A DNA stretch of 64,000 nucleotides, from the NCBI RefSeq assembly GCF_035918235.1, contig NZ_CP109485.1:9145001-9209000 (forward strand), written 5' to 3'. The translations under genes and the position numbers were made by a program. Under the pieces are notes generated by a model. That model saw only the letters and a program-made list of their open reading frames with translations. It ran no database searches and was not told the DNA's origin. Below, in pieces: positions 34,538 through 42,524 of the stretch. The stretch's first letter is position 1; each line of letters starts with the position of its first letter. This DNA is from Streptomyces sp. NBC_01445. GTDB taxonomy: Bacteria; Actinomycetota; Actinomycetes; Streptomycetales; Streptomycetaceae.

Positions 34538-36139
34538 TCAGGCGCGGAGCCACACCGCCGTGTCCCGTGGGAGTCGCCCCTCGTCGTCCAAGGGGCCACT
34601 GGCCAGCAGAAGACGTGAATGGGCCGGGAGCGGAGCGGCCGGATCGGAGAAGTTGACGACGCAGACCAGGCCCTCGCCCCGGGCAAGAGCCAGTACGCCA
34701 GGGGAACTTGGGAGCCAGCGCATCGGCCCGTCGCCGAATCCCGGCTCCGTGCGGCGCAGGCGAAGTGCCTCGCGGTAGAGCGACAGCATCGAGCCCGGAT
34801 CGGTGTCCTGCCGATGGGCCGCGTACGTCCCCCAGTCCGCCGGCTGCGGCAGCCAGGGCTCCCCGGCTGACCCGAAGCCGTACGAGGGTCCGTCCTGCGT
34901 CCAGGGCAGGGGCACGCGGCAGCCGTCGCGGCCCGGGTCGGTGCCGCCGGAGCGGAAGTGCATAGGGTCCTCGATGCGGCCGGGCGGAACCTCCGCCTCG
35001 GGCAGGCCCAGCTCCTCTCCCTGGTAGAGGTAGACGGCCCCCGGCAGGGCCAGCGACAGCAGCGCCGCCGCGCGCGCCCTGCGGGTGCCGAGCGCCAGGT
35101 CCGTGGGCGTGCCGAAGCGCTTCGACGCGAAGGCGAACGTGGTGTCCGTCCGGCCGTAGCGGGTCACCGTCCGCGTCACGTCGTGGTTGCACAGGACCCA
35201 GGTCGCGGGAGCCCCCACCGGCGCGTGGTGGGCGAGCGTCATGTCGATGGACTCGCGCAGTTCCGACGCATCCCATGGGCGTGACAGGAAGTCGAAGTTG
35301 AAGGCCGTGTGCAGCTCGTCGGGGCGCAGATAGCGGGAGAAGCGCTCGGGGTCGGGGACCCACAGCTCCCCGATGAGCACGCCGTCGTACTCGTCGGCGA
35401 CGGCCCGCCAGGAGCGGTAGATCGTGTGCAGCTCGTCGCGGTCCACATAGCCGCTCGTGTCGTCCTCGGCGGCGTCGGCGAGTGCCGGGTCCTTGGCGAG
35501 GAGTGCCGCCGAGTCGACGCGTACGCCCGATGCGCCGCGCTGGAACCAGAACCGCAGCACCTCCTCGTGTTCGTGACGCACCGTGGGGTGCGCCCAGTTG
35601 AGGTCCGGCTGCTCGGGCGTGAACAGATGCAGGTACCACTCGCCGTCGGGGACGCGGGTCCAGGTCTCGCCGGCGAACTGGGACGGCCAGTTGTTGGGAG
35701 GCAGTTCGCCGTGCGCGCCCCGGCCGGGCCGGAAGTGGAACAGCTCGCGCTCGGGGCTGCCCGGACCCGCCGCGAGCGCGGCCCTGAACCAGGCGTGCCG
35801 GTCGGAGACATGGTTGGGCACGACGTCGACGATGACGCGGATGCCGAGGTCACGCGCCTCCTCGATGAGCTTCTCCGCCTCGGCGAGCGTGCCGAACGAC
35901 GGGTCGATCGCCCGGTAGTCGGCCACGTCGTAGCCGCCGTCCGCCATCGGGGAGCGGTACCAGGGGGTGAACCAGATCGCGTCGATCCCCAGGCGGGCCA
36001 GGTGGCCCAGCCGGGCTCTGACCCCCGCGAGATCGCCCGTCCCGTCTCCGTCGCCGTCGGCGAAGCTGCGTACGTACACCTGGTAGATGGCGGCGGAACG
36101 CCACCAGTCGCCGGTGTCTGGGGTATGGGGGGCTGCCAC
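34538..36139 (-). CDS. Alpha-glucosidase (GH13)
   Basis: A 533-residue GH13 hydrolase of the oligo-1,6-glucosidase/alpha-glucosidase group, likely releasing glucose from imported alpha-glucosides in the cytosol (no signal peptide). Conserved regions in order: DVVPNH (105-110), GVRVDSAALLAKD with nucleophile Asp209, LIGELW with acid/base Glu258, and LCNHDVTR with Asp320. GTG 36139 follows AAAGGA. It is the last gene of a set of a solute-binding protein, two permeases and the hydrolase on the minus strand, 78 bases after the second permease. Exact linkage preference is unknown. Confidence 0.92.
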   Translation of the reverse strand: MAAPHTPDTGDWWRSAAIYQVYVRSFADGDGDGTGDLAGVRARLGHLARLGIDAIWFTPWYRSPMADGGYDVADYRAIDPSFGTLAEAEKLIEEARDLGIRVIVDVVPNHVSDRHAWFRAALAAGPGSPERELFHFRPGRGAHGELPPNNWPSQFAGETWTRVPDGEWYLHLFTPEQPDLNWAHPTVRHEHEEVLRFWFQRGASGVRVDSAALLAKDPALADAAEDDTSGYVDRDELHTIYRSWRAVADEYDGVLIGELWVPDPERFSRYLRPDELHTAFNFDFLSRPWDASELRESIDMTLAHHAPVGAPATWVLCNHDVTRTVTRYGRTDTTFAFASKRFGTPTDLALGTRRARAAALLSLALPGAVYLYQGEELGLPEAEVPPGRIEDPMHFRSGGTDPGRDGCRVPLPWTQDGPSYGFGSAGEPWLPQPADWGTYAAHRQDTDPGSMLSLYREALRLRRTEPGFGDGPMRWLPSSPGVLALARGEGLVCVVNFSDPAAPLPAHSRLLLASGPLDDEGRLPRDTAVWLRA

Positions 36140-36217
36140 GTAGTGGTCCTTTCGGGCAGGAGGGCGTGCCGGGGCGCGCCGTCACGGAGGCGGCGTACGG
36201 GGAGGGGCGGCGGGCGA

Positions 36218-37108
36218 TCAGCCCTTGAGGCCGCCCGCGGTGAGACCGCTCATGATGTTGCGCTGGAACAGCAGGAAGAGGATCAGGGTCGGCAGCGAGG
36301 CGATGGTGAGGGCGGCGATCAGCCAGTTCTCAGGAACGCCGCTGGCCAGCGAGTAGATGCCGACGTTCAGGGTCTGCTTGCCGGGGTCGGGCAGCGTCAG
36401 CATCGGCCAGAGGAAGTCCTTCCACACGCCGACGACCGCGAAGATGGAGACGACGCCCAGGATGGGCCGCGAGATGGGCAGTACCACGGACCGCAGGGTC
36501 CGCAGCGCGGACGCCCCGTCGATGGACGCCGCGTCAAGCAGCTCCTGCGGGATCGAGTCGAAGAACCGCTTGAGCAGGAAGATGTTGAAGGCGTTGGTGA
36601 CGGACGGCAGCCAGATCACCCAGGGGCTGTTGAGCAGATTACGCTCGAAGATCGGCACGTCGAGGACGGTCAGGTACTGCGGCACGACCAGGACCGTCGC
36701 CGGGATCATCAGCGTCGCCAGCATCATGCCGAGGATGACGTTGCCGAACAGGGGCCGCAGCTTGGACAGCGAGTAGGCCGCTGCGACGTCGAGGACGAGC
36801 TGGAAGGCGAGCGCGCCGAACGCGTAGTACAGCGTGTTGCCGAGCAGCTTCGCCAGATCCATCACCCGCCACGCGTCCCGGTAGTTGCCGGGGTGCACGC
36901 TGGTGGGTACGAGCGTCGGCGGGGACTTGACGAACTCCTGCGTGGTCTTGAGGCCGCCGCTGACCATCCAGTACATCGGCCCCAGGAAGACCAGCGTGAA
37001 GAGGACCATCACCAGGGCGAAGACGACCCAGTAGACGACCTTGCCGCGCCGCCTGCCGAGCTGGGCCGGTGAGATCAGAGTCCGGGGACGCATCGTGTCG
37101 GTGGCCAT
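36218..37108 (-). CDS. CUT1 sugar ABC permease (MalG type)
   Basis: A 296-residue inner-membrane permease with six predicted membrane segments starting VVYWVVFALVMVLFTLVFLGP. The EAA loop reads QELLDAASIDGASALRTLRSVVLPISRPILG, the contact site for the ATPase. No ATPase gene is in the locus; Streptomyces CUT1 systems commonly share the MsiK ATPase encoded elsewhere. ATG 37108, 17 bases after the partner permease. Confidence 0.92.
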   Translation of the reverse strand: MATDTMRPRTLISPAQLGRRRGKVVYWVVFALVMVLFTLVFLGPMYWMVSGGLKTTQEFVKSPPTLVPTSVHPGNYRDAWRVMDLAKLLGNTLYYAFGALAFQLVLDVAAAYSLSKLRPLFGNVILGMMLATLMIPATVLVVPQYLTVLDVPIFERNLLNSPWVIWLPSVTNAFNIFLLKRFFDSIPQELLDAASIDGASALRTLRSVVLPISRPILGVVSIFAVVGVWKDFLWPMLTLPDPGKQTLNVGIYSLASGVPENWLIAALTIASLPTLILFLLFQRNIMSGLTAGGLKG

Positions 37109-37125
37109 GTGAACTCCCGTGCGGG

Positions 37126-38073
37126 TCAGTCTTCTTGGGGGCGGCTGAGGCGTACGTACACCGCGGAGAACCCCGCGAGCAGGACGAGCAGGACCAGGCC
37201 GAGCGCTGCCGCGCCGCCGTAGTTGTTGAAGTTGAAGGCGTACTGGTAGATGAGGTAGACGACGGTCATGGTGGAGCCCTCGGGCCCCGCGCCGTTGGTG
37301 AGCAGGAACGGCTCGGTGAAGACCTGCATCGTGGCGATGATCTGCATGAGGAACATCAGCGAGAGGATCAGCCTCGTCTGAGGGATCGTCACATGCCAGA
37401 TCTTGCGCCAGAGTCCCGCGCCGTCCAGCTCCGCCGCCTCGTAGAGCTCGCCGGGGATGCCCTGGAGGGCGGCGAGATAGATCAGGGTCGCGCCGCCCAT
37501 GTTCATCCAGGTCGCCGCGATGACCACGGAGATCATCGCCGTACTCGTGGACTGCAGCCACTGCTGGTCAGGTATCCCGAAGATGCCGAGGATCCGGTTG
37601 AACAGGCCGTAGCCGGGGTCGTAGAAGTACTTGAAGAGCAGGACCGAGGCGACCGGCGGAAGCATGACCGGAAGGTAGACGAGCATCCTCAAGTAGCCCT
37701 GGCCGTGCCGGAATTCATTGAGCAGGACCGCCACGAGGAACGGCACCGCGAACCCCAGCACGAGCGCGAGTCCCGTGAACAGGAGGGTGTTGCGCCAGGC
37801 CTGCCAGAAGGCCGGGTCGTTGAAGACGTAGGAGAGGTTGGACCAGCCGGCCCAGGTGGTCCTGCCGTCCTTGTTCTTCTGGAAGGCCAGGAAGAACTCC
37901 CTGACCATCGGATACCAGGAGAAGAAGGAGAAGCAGAGCACCGCGCCGATCAGGAAGCCGTGGGCGGAGAGATTGCGCTTCACCGCTCGGGCCAACGAGC
38001 CGCGCCGCTCGGGGAGGTGATGCGGCGCGCGGGCGGACGCCGGCGAGCTCTTGGACAGCGTGGGGGCCGACAT
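37126..38073 (-). CDS. CUT1 sugar ABC permease (MalF type)
   Basis: A 315-residue permease. The N-terminal cytosolic 30 residues are followed by a membrane segment GFLIGAVLCFSFFSWYPMV and further segments. The EAA loop is PGELYEAAELDGAGLWRKIWHVTIPQTRLIL. It forms the channel with the MalG-type partner. It is 30 bases downstream of the binding-protein gene in the same operon. Confidence 0.92.
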   Translation of the reverse strand: MSAPTLSKSSPASARAPHHLPERRGSLARAVKRNLSAHGFLIGAVLCFSFFSWYPMVREFFLAFQKNKDGRTTWAGWSNLSYVFNDPAFWQAWRNTLLFTGLALVLGFAVPFLVAVLLNEFRHGQGYLRMLVYLPVMLPPVASVLLFKYFYDPGYGLFNRILGIFGIPDQQWLQSTSTAMISVVIAATWMNMGGATLIYLAALQGIPGELYEAAELDGAGLWRKIWHVTIPQTRLILSLMFLMQIIATMQVFTEPFLLTNGAGPEGSTMTVVYLIYQYAFNFNNYGGAAALGLVLLVLLAGFSAVYVRLSRPQED

Positions 38074-38103
38074 GGTCGCTCCTCGGGGTGCAGGTGCCGT
38101 GGG

Positions 38104-39516
38104 CTACTGGTTGGCCAGCACCTGGTTGACCTGCTGCTCCGCGGTGGCGAGCAGCTTGTCGATGTCGGCGTTGCGGTTGGTGAGGACGCCCGACATCACG
38201 TTGTCGAGGACCTTGTAGACCTCCTGCGCCTTCGGCGGCTCCGCCTTGCCGGGTACCGGATTGTCCAGGAACGGCTTGAAGTTCTCGACGGGCATCGTCG
38301 CGTTCTCCGTGCGGGACGCGAGGTCCTCGGCCTTGGTGTCACCGGTGAAGAAGTTCGGCTGCGGCAGGCCCACGGGCAGCTTGTCAGCCTTGGTGCGGTC
38401 CCACTGGAACTGACCCTTGCCCGGGGTGAGGTTCTTGAAGTTCAGCCAGGCGACGGCCGCCTTGATCTTGTCGGGCGACGAGCCCTTCTTGATCATGTAG
38501 TCGTTGCCGCCGAAGAGCGTGGCCTTGCCGCCGGGGATCGGACCCATGCCGAAGTTCTCGTAGTCGGCGCCCAGTTGCTGGACCATGTACGTGATGTCGT
38601 CGGGCGCGGCGAGGAACATGCCCAGCTTGTCGGAGGCGATCTGCTTCTGGAGGTCGCCCCACTTCAGCAGTTGCGTCTTGCCCATGCTGTCGTCCTTCCA
38701 GCGCATGTCGTGCAGCTGCTGGGCGACCTGCTTGCCGGTGGCGTCGTTGAACGCGGCCTTCTTGCCGTCGGCGGAGACGACGTCGGCCCCGAGGCCGTAC
38801 ATCGCGGCGGTGAAGTGCCAGCCGCCGGTGTTCTCCGCGCTGTACTCGCCGTAGCCCGAGATGCCGTTGCCGAGGCCGGCGATCTTCTTGGCGGCGGTGC
38901 GGACCTCTTCCCAGGTCGTCGGCGGCTTGTCCGGGTCGAGCCCGGCCCGCTCGAAGAGCTTGCGGTTGATCAGCAGGCCCATCGTGTAGTTGCTGGTGGG
39001 CAGCCCGTAGAGCTTGCCGTCCTTCTTCAGGACGCCGAGGACGTTCGGGTCGATGGAGTTCAGGGCCGGCACGGTCTTGGGTGTCACGTAGGCGGAGATG
39101 TCCTCGGCGCCGTTGTTGTCGAGCACCTGCTGGAGATCGGTGAAGTACGTGTAGAAGACGTCCGGTTGGGACTTCGCCTTGAGCTGGGCGGTGAAGCGGG
39201 CGGGCTCCTCGCACTGGCCCGGCGTCGACTTCCCGCTGATCGTGACGTTCGGGTACTTCTTGTTGAACTCCTTGACGTCCTCTTTCCACTCCCTGAGCTC
39301 GGCCGCCTTCGCCGCCGGCGGCATGCAGTCGATGGTGAGCGTGACCTTGGTCTTCGGATCCAGCGGAGCCGAAATGCCGGCCTTCGAGCCGCCGCCCGAC
39401 CCACTGTTGTCGTCGCTGCTGCTGGTGCCGCAGGCGGCGAGGGAGGTCAGGGTGAGCACGGCGGCGACCGCGGCCGCGGAGGTACGGCGGGTAGGGCGGA
39501 ACCAGGAGCTTCTCAT
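38104..39516 (-). CDS. Extracellular alpha-glucoside-binding lipoprotein (CUT1)
   Basis: A 470-residue solute-binding lipoprotein. Signal peptide and lipobox LTSLAAC end at about Cys28, followed by a Ser/Gly linker GTSSSDDNSGSGGGS. The SBP family 1 fold starts with VTLTIDCMPPAAKAAELREW and contains GLLINRKLFERAGLDPDKPPTTWEEV and a late FFTGDTKAEDLASRTENA. ATG 39516 is used. It is the first gene of the operon, with the alpha-glucosidase last, which suggests a maltose-like or other alpha-glucoside ligand. Confidence 0.9.
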   Translation of the reverse strand: MRSSWFRPTRRTSAAAVAAVLTLTSLAACGTSSSDDNSGSGGGSKAGISAPLDPKTKVTLTIDCMPPAAKAAELREWKEDVKEFNKKYPNVTISGKSTPGQCEEPARFTAQLKAKSQPDVFYTYFTDLQQVLDNNGAEDISAYVTPKTVPALNSIDPNVLGVLKKDGKLYGLPTSNYTMGLLINRKLFERAGLDPDKPPTTWEEVRTAAKKIAGLGNGISGYGEYSAENTGGWHFTAAMYGLGADVVSADGKKAAFNDATGKQVAQQLHDMRWKDDSMGKTQLLKWGDLQKQIASDKLGMFLAAPDDITYMVQQLGADYENFGMGPIPGGKATLFGGNDYMIKKGSSPDKIKAAVAWLNFKNLTPGKGQFQWDRTKADKLPVGLPQPNFFTGDTKAEDLASRTENATMPVENFKPFLDNPVPGKAEPPKAQEVYKVLDNVMSGVLTNRNADIDKLLATAEQQVNQVLANQ

Positions 39517-39632
39517 CGGTGGTCCCCTTCGGGCATGAGCATGGAGGGCCCACGGCTGACGACAACCGCAGGAAGGCCTACGGCTATCGAGCAGCCGGGG
39601 CGCGGCACACTCAACCACCGCGAACAGGTACC

Positions 39633-39640
39633 CGCAAGAT
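39633..39640. promoter_or_regulatory. CTTGCG-type operator upstream of the binding-protein operon
   Basis: ATCTTGCG on the minus strand (CGCAAGAT, 39633-39640) lies 117 bases upstream of ATG 39516; a second TTTGCGG word follows at 39654-39660. The same ATCTTGCG word occurs upstream of the neighbouring LacI gene, so this is the probable operator through which LacI controls the operon. MalR/AglR-type LacI sites in Streptomyces are built from CTTGCA-like words. Confidence 0.5.
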
Positions 39641-39666
39641 GTTGTGCAGACTCCGCAAAAAACTGA

Positions 39667-40689
39667 CTATGCCACGGTTGTGCGGGACGGAGCCTGTGCC
39701 GTGGAGCCGCGCACCACCAGTTCGGGCTCGAACAGCAGCTCACCGGGCGTCACCGAGCCGCCCTGGATCTGCGTGACGAGCAGCTCGACGGCGGCCCGGC
39801 CCATCGCCTCGATCGGCTGGCGCACGGTGGTGAGGGGCGGTTCCGTGCAATTCATGAACGCCGAGTCGTCGTAGCCGACCACCGAGATTTCGTCGGGCAC
39901 GCGCAGGCCCTCACGTCGTGCGGCCCGCACCGCGCCGAGCGCCAGCGGGTCGCTCGCGCAGATGATTCCCGTGATGCCGCGCCGCATGAGGCGCGCCGCC
40001 GCCGCGTGGCCGCCCTCCAGCGAGAACATGGCCCGCTCGACGGCGTCCTCGGGCAGCGTCCCGCCGGCTGCCCGCACCACGCCCCGCGCGGCGGCGAGTT
40101 TGCGCATCGACGGCACATGGTCGTCCGGGCCGAGCACGAGTCCGATGCGTTCGTGGCCGAGCGAGGACAGATGCCGCCAGGCCTGCTCGACCGCGACGGC
40201 GTCGTCACACGCGACACAGGGGAAACCGAGGTCCTCGATCGCCGCGTTCACAAGGACGACGGGGACCTTGCGTTCCGAGAGCAGTCGGTAGTGCTCGTGG
40301 CGGGCGTCCGCCTGGGCGAACTGGCCGCCCGCGAACACCACGCCGGACACCTGCTGCTGGAGCAGCAGTTCCACATAGTCCGCCTCGGAGACGCCGCCAT
40401 TGGTCTGGGTGCACAGGACGGGGGTGAGGCCCTGCTGGGCGAGCGCGCCGCCGATCACGTCCGCGAACGCGGGAAAGATCGGGTTCTGCAGCTCCGGCAG
40501 GACGAGCCCGACCAGGCGGGCGCGCTCGCCGCGCAGTTGGGTCGGCCGCTCGTAGCCCAGGACGTCCAGGGCCGTGAGCACGGCCTGCCGGGTGGCCTCC
40601 GAGACGCCGGGCTTGTTGTTGAGCACCCGGCTGACCGTCGCCTCGCTGACGCCGACCTTCTGTGCCACCTGAGCAAGTCTCCGTGTCAT
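39667..40689 (-). CDS. LacI-family transcriptional repressor of the alpha-glucoside locus
   Basis: A 340-residue LacI/GalR regulator. The HTH (MTRRLAQVAQKVGVSEATVSRVLNN) and the hinge helix region are complete. The effector domain carries ARLVGLVLPELQNPIFPAFAD, ACDDAVAVEQAWRHLSSLGHERIGLV and ISVVGYDDSAFMNCTEPPLTTVRQP. ATG 40689 is preferred over an in-frame TTG at 40698. It is encoded upstream of the transporter genes on the same strand but has its own promoter region. By position and shared operator words it should repress the transporter/alpha-glucosidase operon and itself. Confidence 0.9.
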   Translation of the reverse strand: MTRRLAQVAQKVGVSEATVSRVLNNKPGVSEATRQAVLTALDVLGYERPTQLRGERARLVGLVLPELQNPIFPAFADVIGGALAQQGLTPVLCTQTNGGVSEADYVELLLQQQVSGVVFAGGQFAQADARHEHYRLLSERKVPVVLVNAAIEDLGFPCVACDDAVAVEQAWRHLSSLGHERIGLVLGPDDHVPSMRKLAAARGVVRAAGGTLPEDAVERAMFSLEGGHAAAARLMRRGITGIICASDPLALGAVRAARREGLRVPDEISVVGYDDSAFMNCTEPPLTTVRQPIEAMGRAAVELLVTQIQGGSVTPGELLFEPELVVRGSTAQAPSRTTVA

Positions 40690-40693
40690 GGAA

Positions 40694-40729
40694 CGCAAGA
40701 TTAGCGCAAGAATTGCAGTCTGCTTGCGT
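40694..40729. promoter_or_regulatory. CTTGCG operator array before the LacI gene
   Basis: Read on the minus strand, ATCTTGCG (40701-40694) and TTCTTGCG (40712-40705) are direct repeats 11 bases apart. A third word, ACGCAAGC in the opposite sense, lies at 40722-40729. They sit immediately upstream of the LacI start. Direct CTTGC repeats at about one helical turn match the MalR-type site design. Confidence 0.55.
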
Positions 40730-40828
40730 AAGTTCGGTGAACGGTTGCCCAGGGCGCGGTGAGCAGGTTCTGAGAGGTGCTGACAGGCGCCCTGGGCAGG
40801 GAACGTATCCGTTCAGGGGATGGCGGCG

Positions 40829-41737
40829 TCAGCGCACGTCGCCCGTGGCCGGGTCGACGACCTTCTCCACGAGGAGTTCCAGGACCCGGCGGTCCTCGTC
40901 GGCCGTGGCGCGCGCGGCAGGGCCGCCCGGGTAGGTGTCGAACAGCACGTGCGTGGCGCCGAGTCCGGCCAGCGCGTGCAGGTCGCCGCGGACCTGGTCG
41001 AGACTGCCGTGGCCGAGCGGGCGCTCCTCGGTGTCGGGCCGTGCCCCGAGCGCGATCTGCAGCCGCGGCACGAGTGCCGGTACGGGCCGCCCGGCCTTCT
41101 CGGCCTCGGCGGCCACGACCGGCAGCTTCGCGCGCAGGCCCTCAAGCGTCGGCATGAAGGGGTGCCACCCCTCGCCGAGCCGCGCGGCCCTGCGCAGGGC
41201 GGCGGGCGAGTCGCCGCCGACCCAGACCGGCAGCTGCGCGGCAGCGGGGGCGGGGGCCGTGCGGACGCCTTCGTACGAGACGTAGTGCCCCTCGAAGGTG
41301 CACGGGTCCTGCGCCCAGGCGGCGCGGATCGCGGCCAGGTACTCGTCGGTGATGGCGCCGCGCTCCTCGAACGGGACGCCCAGCGCGCGGTACTCGGCGG
41401 CCGACCAGCCGACGCCCGCGCCGAGGATGAACCCGGCGTCGTTGAGCTGGTCGATGTTGGCCGCGAGCCGCGCCGTCTGGAGCGGGTGCCGGTACGGGAT
41501 GACGGTGATGGTCGTGCCGAGCTGAAGCCCCGGGACCCGGCCCGCGAGATGCGCGGCCAGGACGAACTGGTCGTAGAACGGGGCGGGATACACCTCGTGC
41601 ACGTCGGGGGTGACGGCTATGTGGTCGGAGATCATCGCGAATGTGAAGCCCAGCGCGCGGGCGTCCGTCGCCTGGCGCTCGAGGGTTCGCGGGGTGGTGC
41701 CGGAGCCGAAATTGAGAAGGTTCACGCCGAATCGCAT
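40829..41737 (-). CDS. LLM-class F420-dependent oxidoreductase
   Basis: A 302-residue luciferase-like monooxygenase-fold protein. It begins MRFGVNLLNFGSGT and has ALGFTFAMISDHIAV, QLGTTITVIPYRHPLQTARLAANIDQL and GRFILGAGVGW-like GFILGAGVGWSAAEYRALG. The late PVWVGGDSPAALRRAARLGEGWHPF is typical of the F420-binding subgroup. Substrate unknown; cytosolic. It is monocistronic, 91 bases from the LacI gene in the opposite arm, with no evident link to sugar use. Confidence 0.87.
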   Translation of the reverse strand: MRFGVNLLNFGSGTTPRTLERQATDARALGFTFAMISDHIAVTPDVHEVYPAPFYDQFVLAAHLAGRVPGLQLGTTITVIPYRHPLQTARLAANIDQLNDAGFILGAGVGWSAAEYRALGVPFEERGAITDEYLAAIRAAWAQDPCTFEGHYVSYEGVRTAPAPAAAQLPVWVGGDSPAALRRAARLGEGWHPFMPTLEGLRAKLPVVAAEAEKAGRPVPALVPRLQIALGARPDTEERPLGHGSLDQVRGDLHALAGLGATHVLFDTYPGGPAARATADEDRRVLELLVEKVVDPATGDVR

Positions 41738-41762
41738 GATCCGCAGTCTTGATGATCATGGG

Positions 41763-41796
41763 TGGGGTTGTCGAACCGGGGTTGTCGAGCCGGGGT
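41763..41796. repeat. Short tandem repeat upstream of the F420 oxidoreductase
   Basis: GGGGTTGTCGAACCG and GGGGTTGTCGAGCCG are near-identical direct repeats at a 16-base period, just upstream of the LLM gene start. They may be a duplicated binding site or simple slippage. Confidence 0.35.
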
Positions 41797-41811
41797 GGGT
41801 GCCCGGGTGGT

Positions 41812-41849
41812 CGTATCGGGGGTCGCGACCGGGCCCGACCCCCGATACG
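41812..41849. terminator. Perfect 14-bp hairpin terminator
   Basis: CGTATCGGGGGTCG and CGACCCCCGATACG are perfect arms around a 10-base loop. The hairpin starts 9 bases beyond the stop of the secreted 162-residue protein on the minus strand and should terminate it. Confidence 0.75.
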
Positions 41850-41857
41850 CCGCAGGG

Positions 41858-42346
41858 TCAGCGGGCCCAGAAGGGCACGGGGGCACAGGTGTTGGCGCAG
41901 GTGTAGGAGCCCGGCCTCAACAGGCCCGCGTCGTCCTCGTAGTTGCCGCCGCCCGCGAAGTACACCTCCGGCGTCCAGCCCCAACGGCCGTTGTCCGCCC
42001 GGGTGCTGGCCCACCAGTTGTTCTCCGCGGCGCCGTCCCGGTACGTCTCGCCCTTCATCTCGGTGACGAACCAGTTGGCCGCGCCGCCCTGTGCCAGATA
42101 GCCGACCACGGGGGAGCCGGGGGAGCGGCTCGCGTGGACCGGGACGTGGCCGCGCGTGAGGTTGCAGTACATGACGGCGGTCCCGGGCCAGGTGCGCCCG
42201 GACGACGGGTCGGTCAGGTCCCGCTTCACGGTGTTGTGGCACGGCACGTTGTCGGTGGCCTGCGCCGGGGCGGCGGCGGGCCCTGCGAGGCCGGCCAGCG
42301 CCACGACGGCGAGGGCCGCGAGTCGGACGCGGAGGGGGGTGCGCAT
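41858..42346 (-). CDS. Small secreted cysteine-containing protein, SH3-like
   Basis: A 162-residue exported protein. The signal peptide MRTPLRVRLAALAVVALAG ends near AQATDN at residue 31. The mature part has paired cysteines (NVPCHNT, VMYCNLT, YTCANTCAPVPF) and a segment HVPVHASRSPGSPVVGYLAQGGAANWFV that reads like a bacterial SH3 fold, then WWASTRADNGRWGWTPEVYFAGGGN. The cysteines probably form disulfides. No enzymatic motif. Function unknown; it may bind the cell wall or another protein outside the cell. Confidence 0.8.
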   Translation of the reverse strand: MRTPLRVRLAALAVVALAGLAGPAAAPAQATDNVPCHNTVKRDLTDPSSGRTWPGTAVMYCNLTRGHVPVHASRSPGSPVVGYLAQGGAANWFVTEMKGETYRDGAAENNWWASTRADNGRWGWTPEVYFAGGGNYEDDAGLLRPGSYTCANTCAPVPFWAR

Positions 42347-42487
42347 GGAGGTGTGGTCCTTCGCTCAGGGGTGGGCTCCGGGGGTGGGCGAGAGGGACGT
42401 TACGGCGGGGTGCCCGGTGGTGAGCGGTGACGACACGGCGCATCGGGGTGAGGGAGCGAGCATCCACCTGCGTGCCCAGCTGCAGGG

Positions 42488-42517
42488 TTGTCATATCAAA
42501 CTCACTCGCGCTAGGTT
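42488..42517 (+). promoter_or_regulatory. Leaderless promoter of the MFS exporter
   Basis: TTGTCA (42488-42493), an 18-base spacer and TAGGTT (42512-42517) form a good vegetative promoter. The -10 box ends 7 bases before ATG 42525, so the mRNA should be leaderless. Confidence 0.65.
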
Positions 42518-42524
42518 GCCGTGC

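Noticed and set aside
37069..39666. An 865-codon plus-strand open frame opposite the CUT1 genes
   Set aside because: Low-complexity Gly/Arg/Val/Glu translation, antisense to two clear permeases and a binding lipoprotein.
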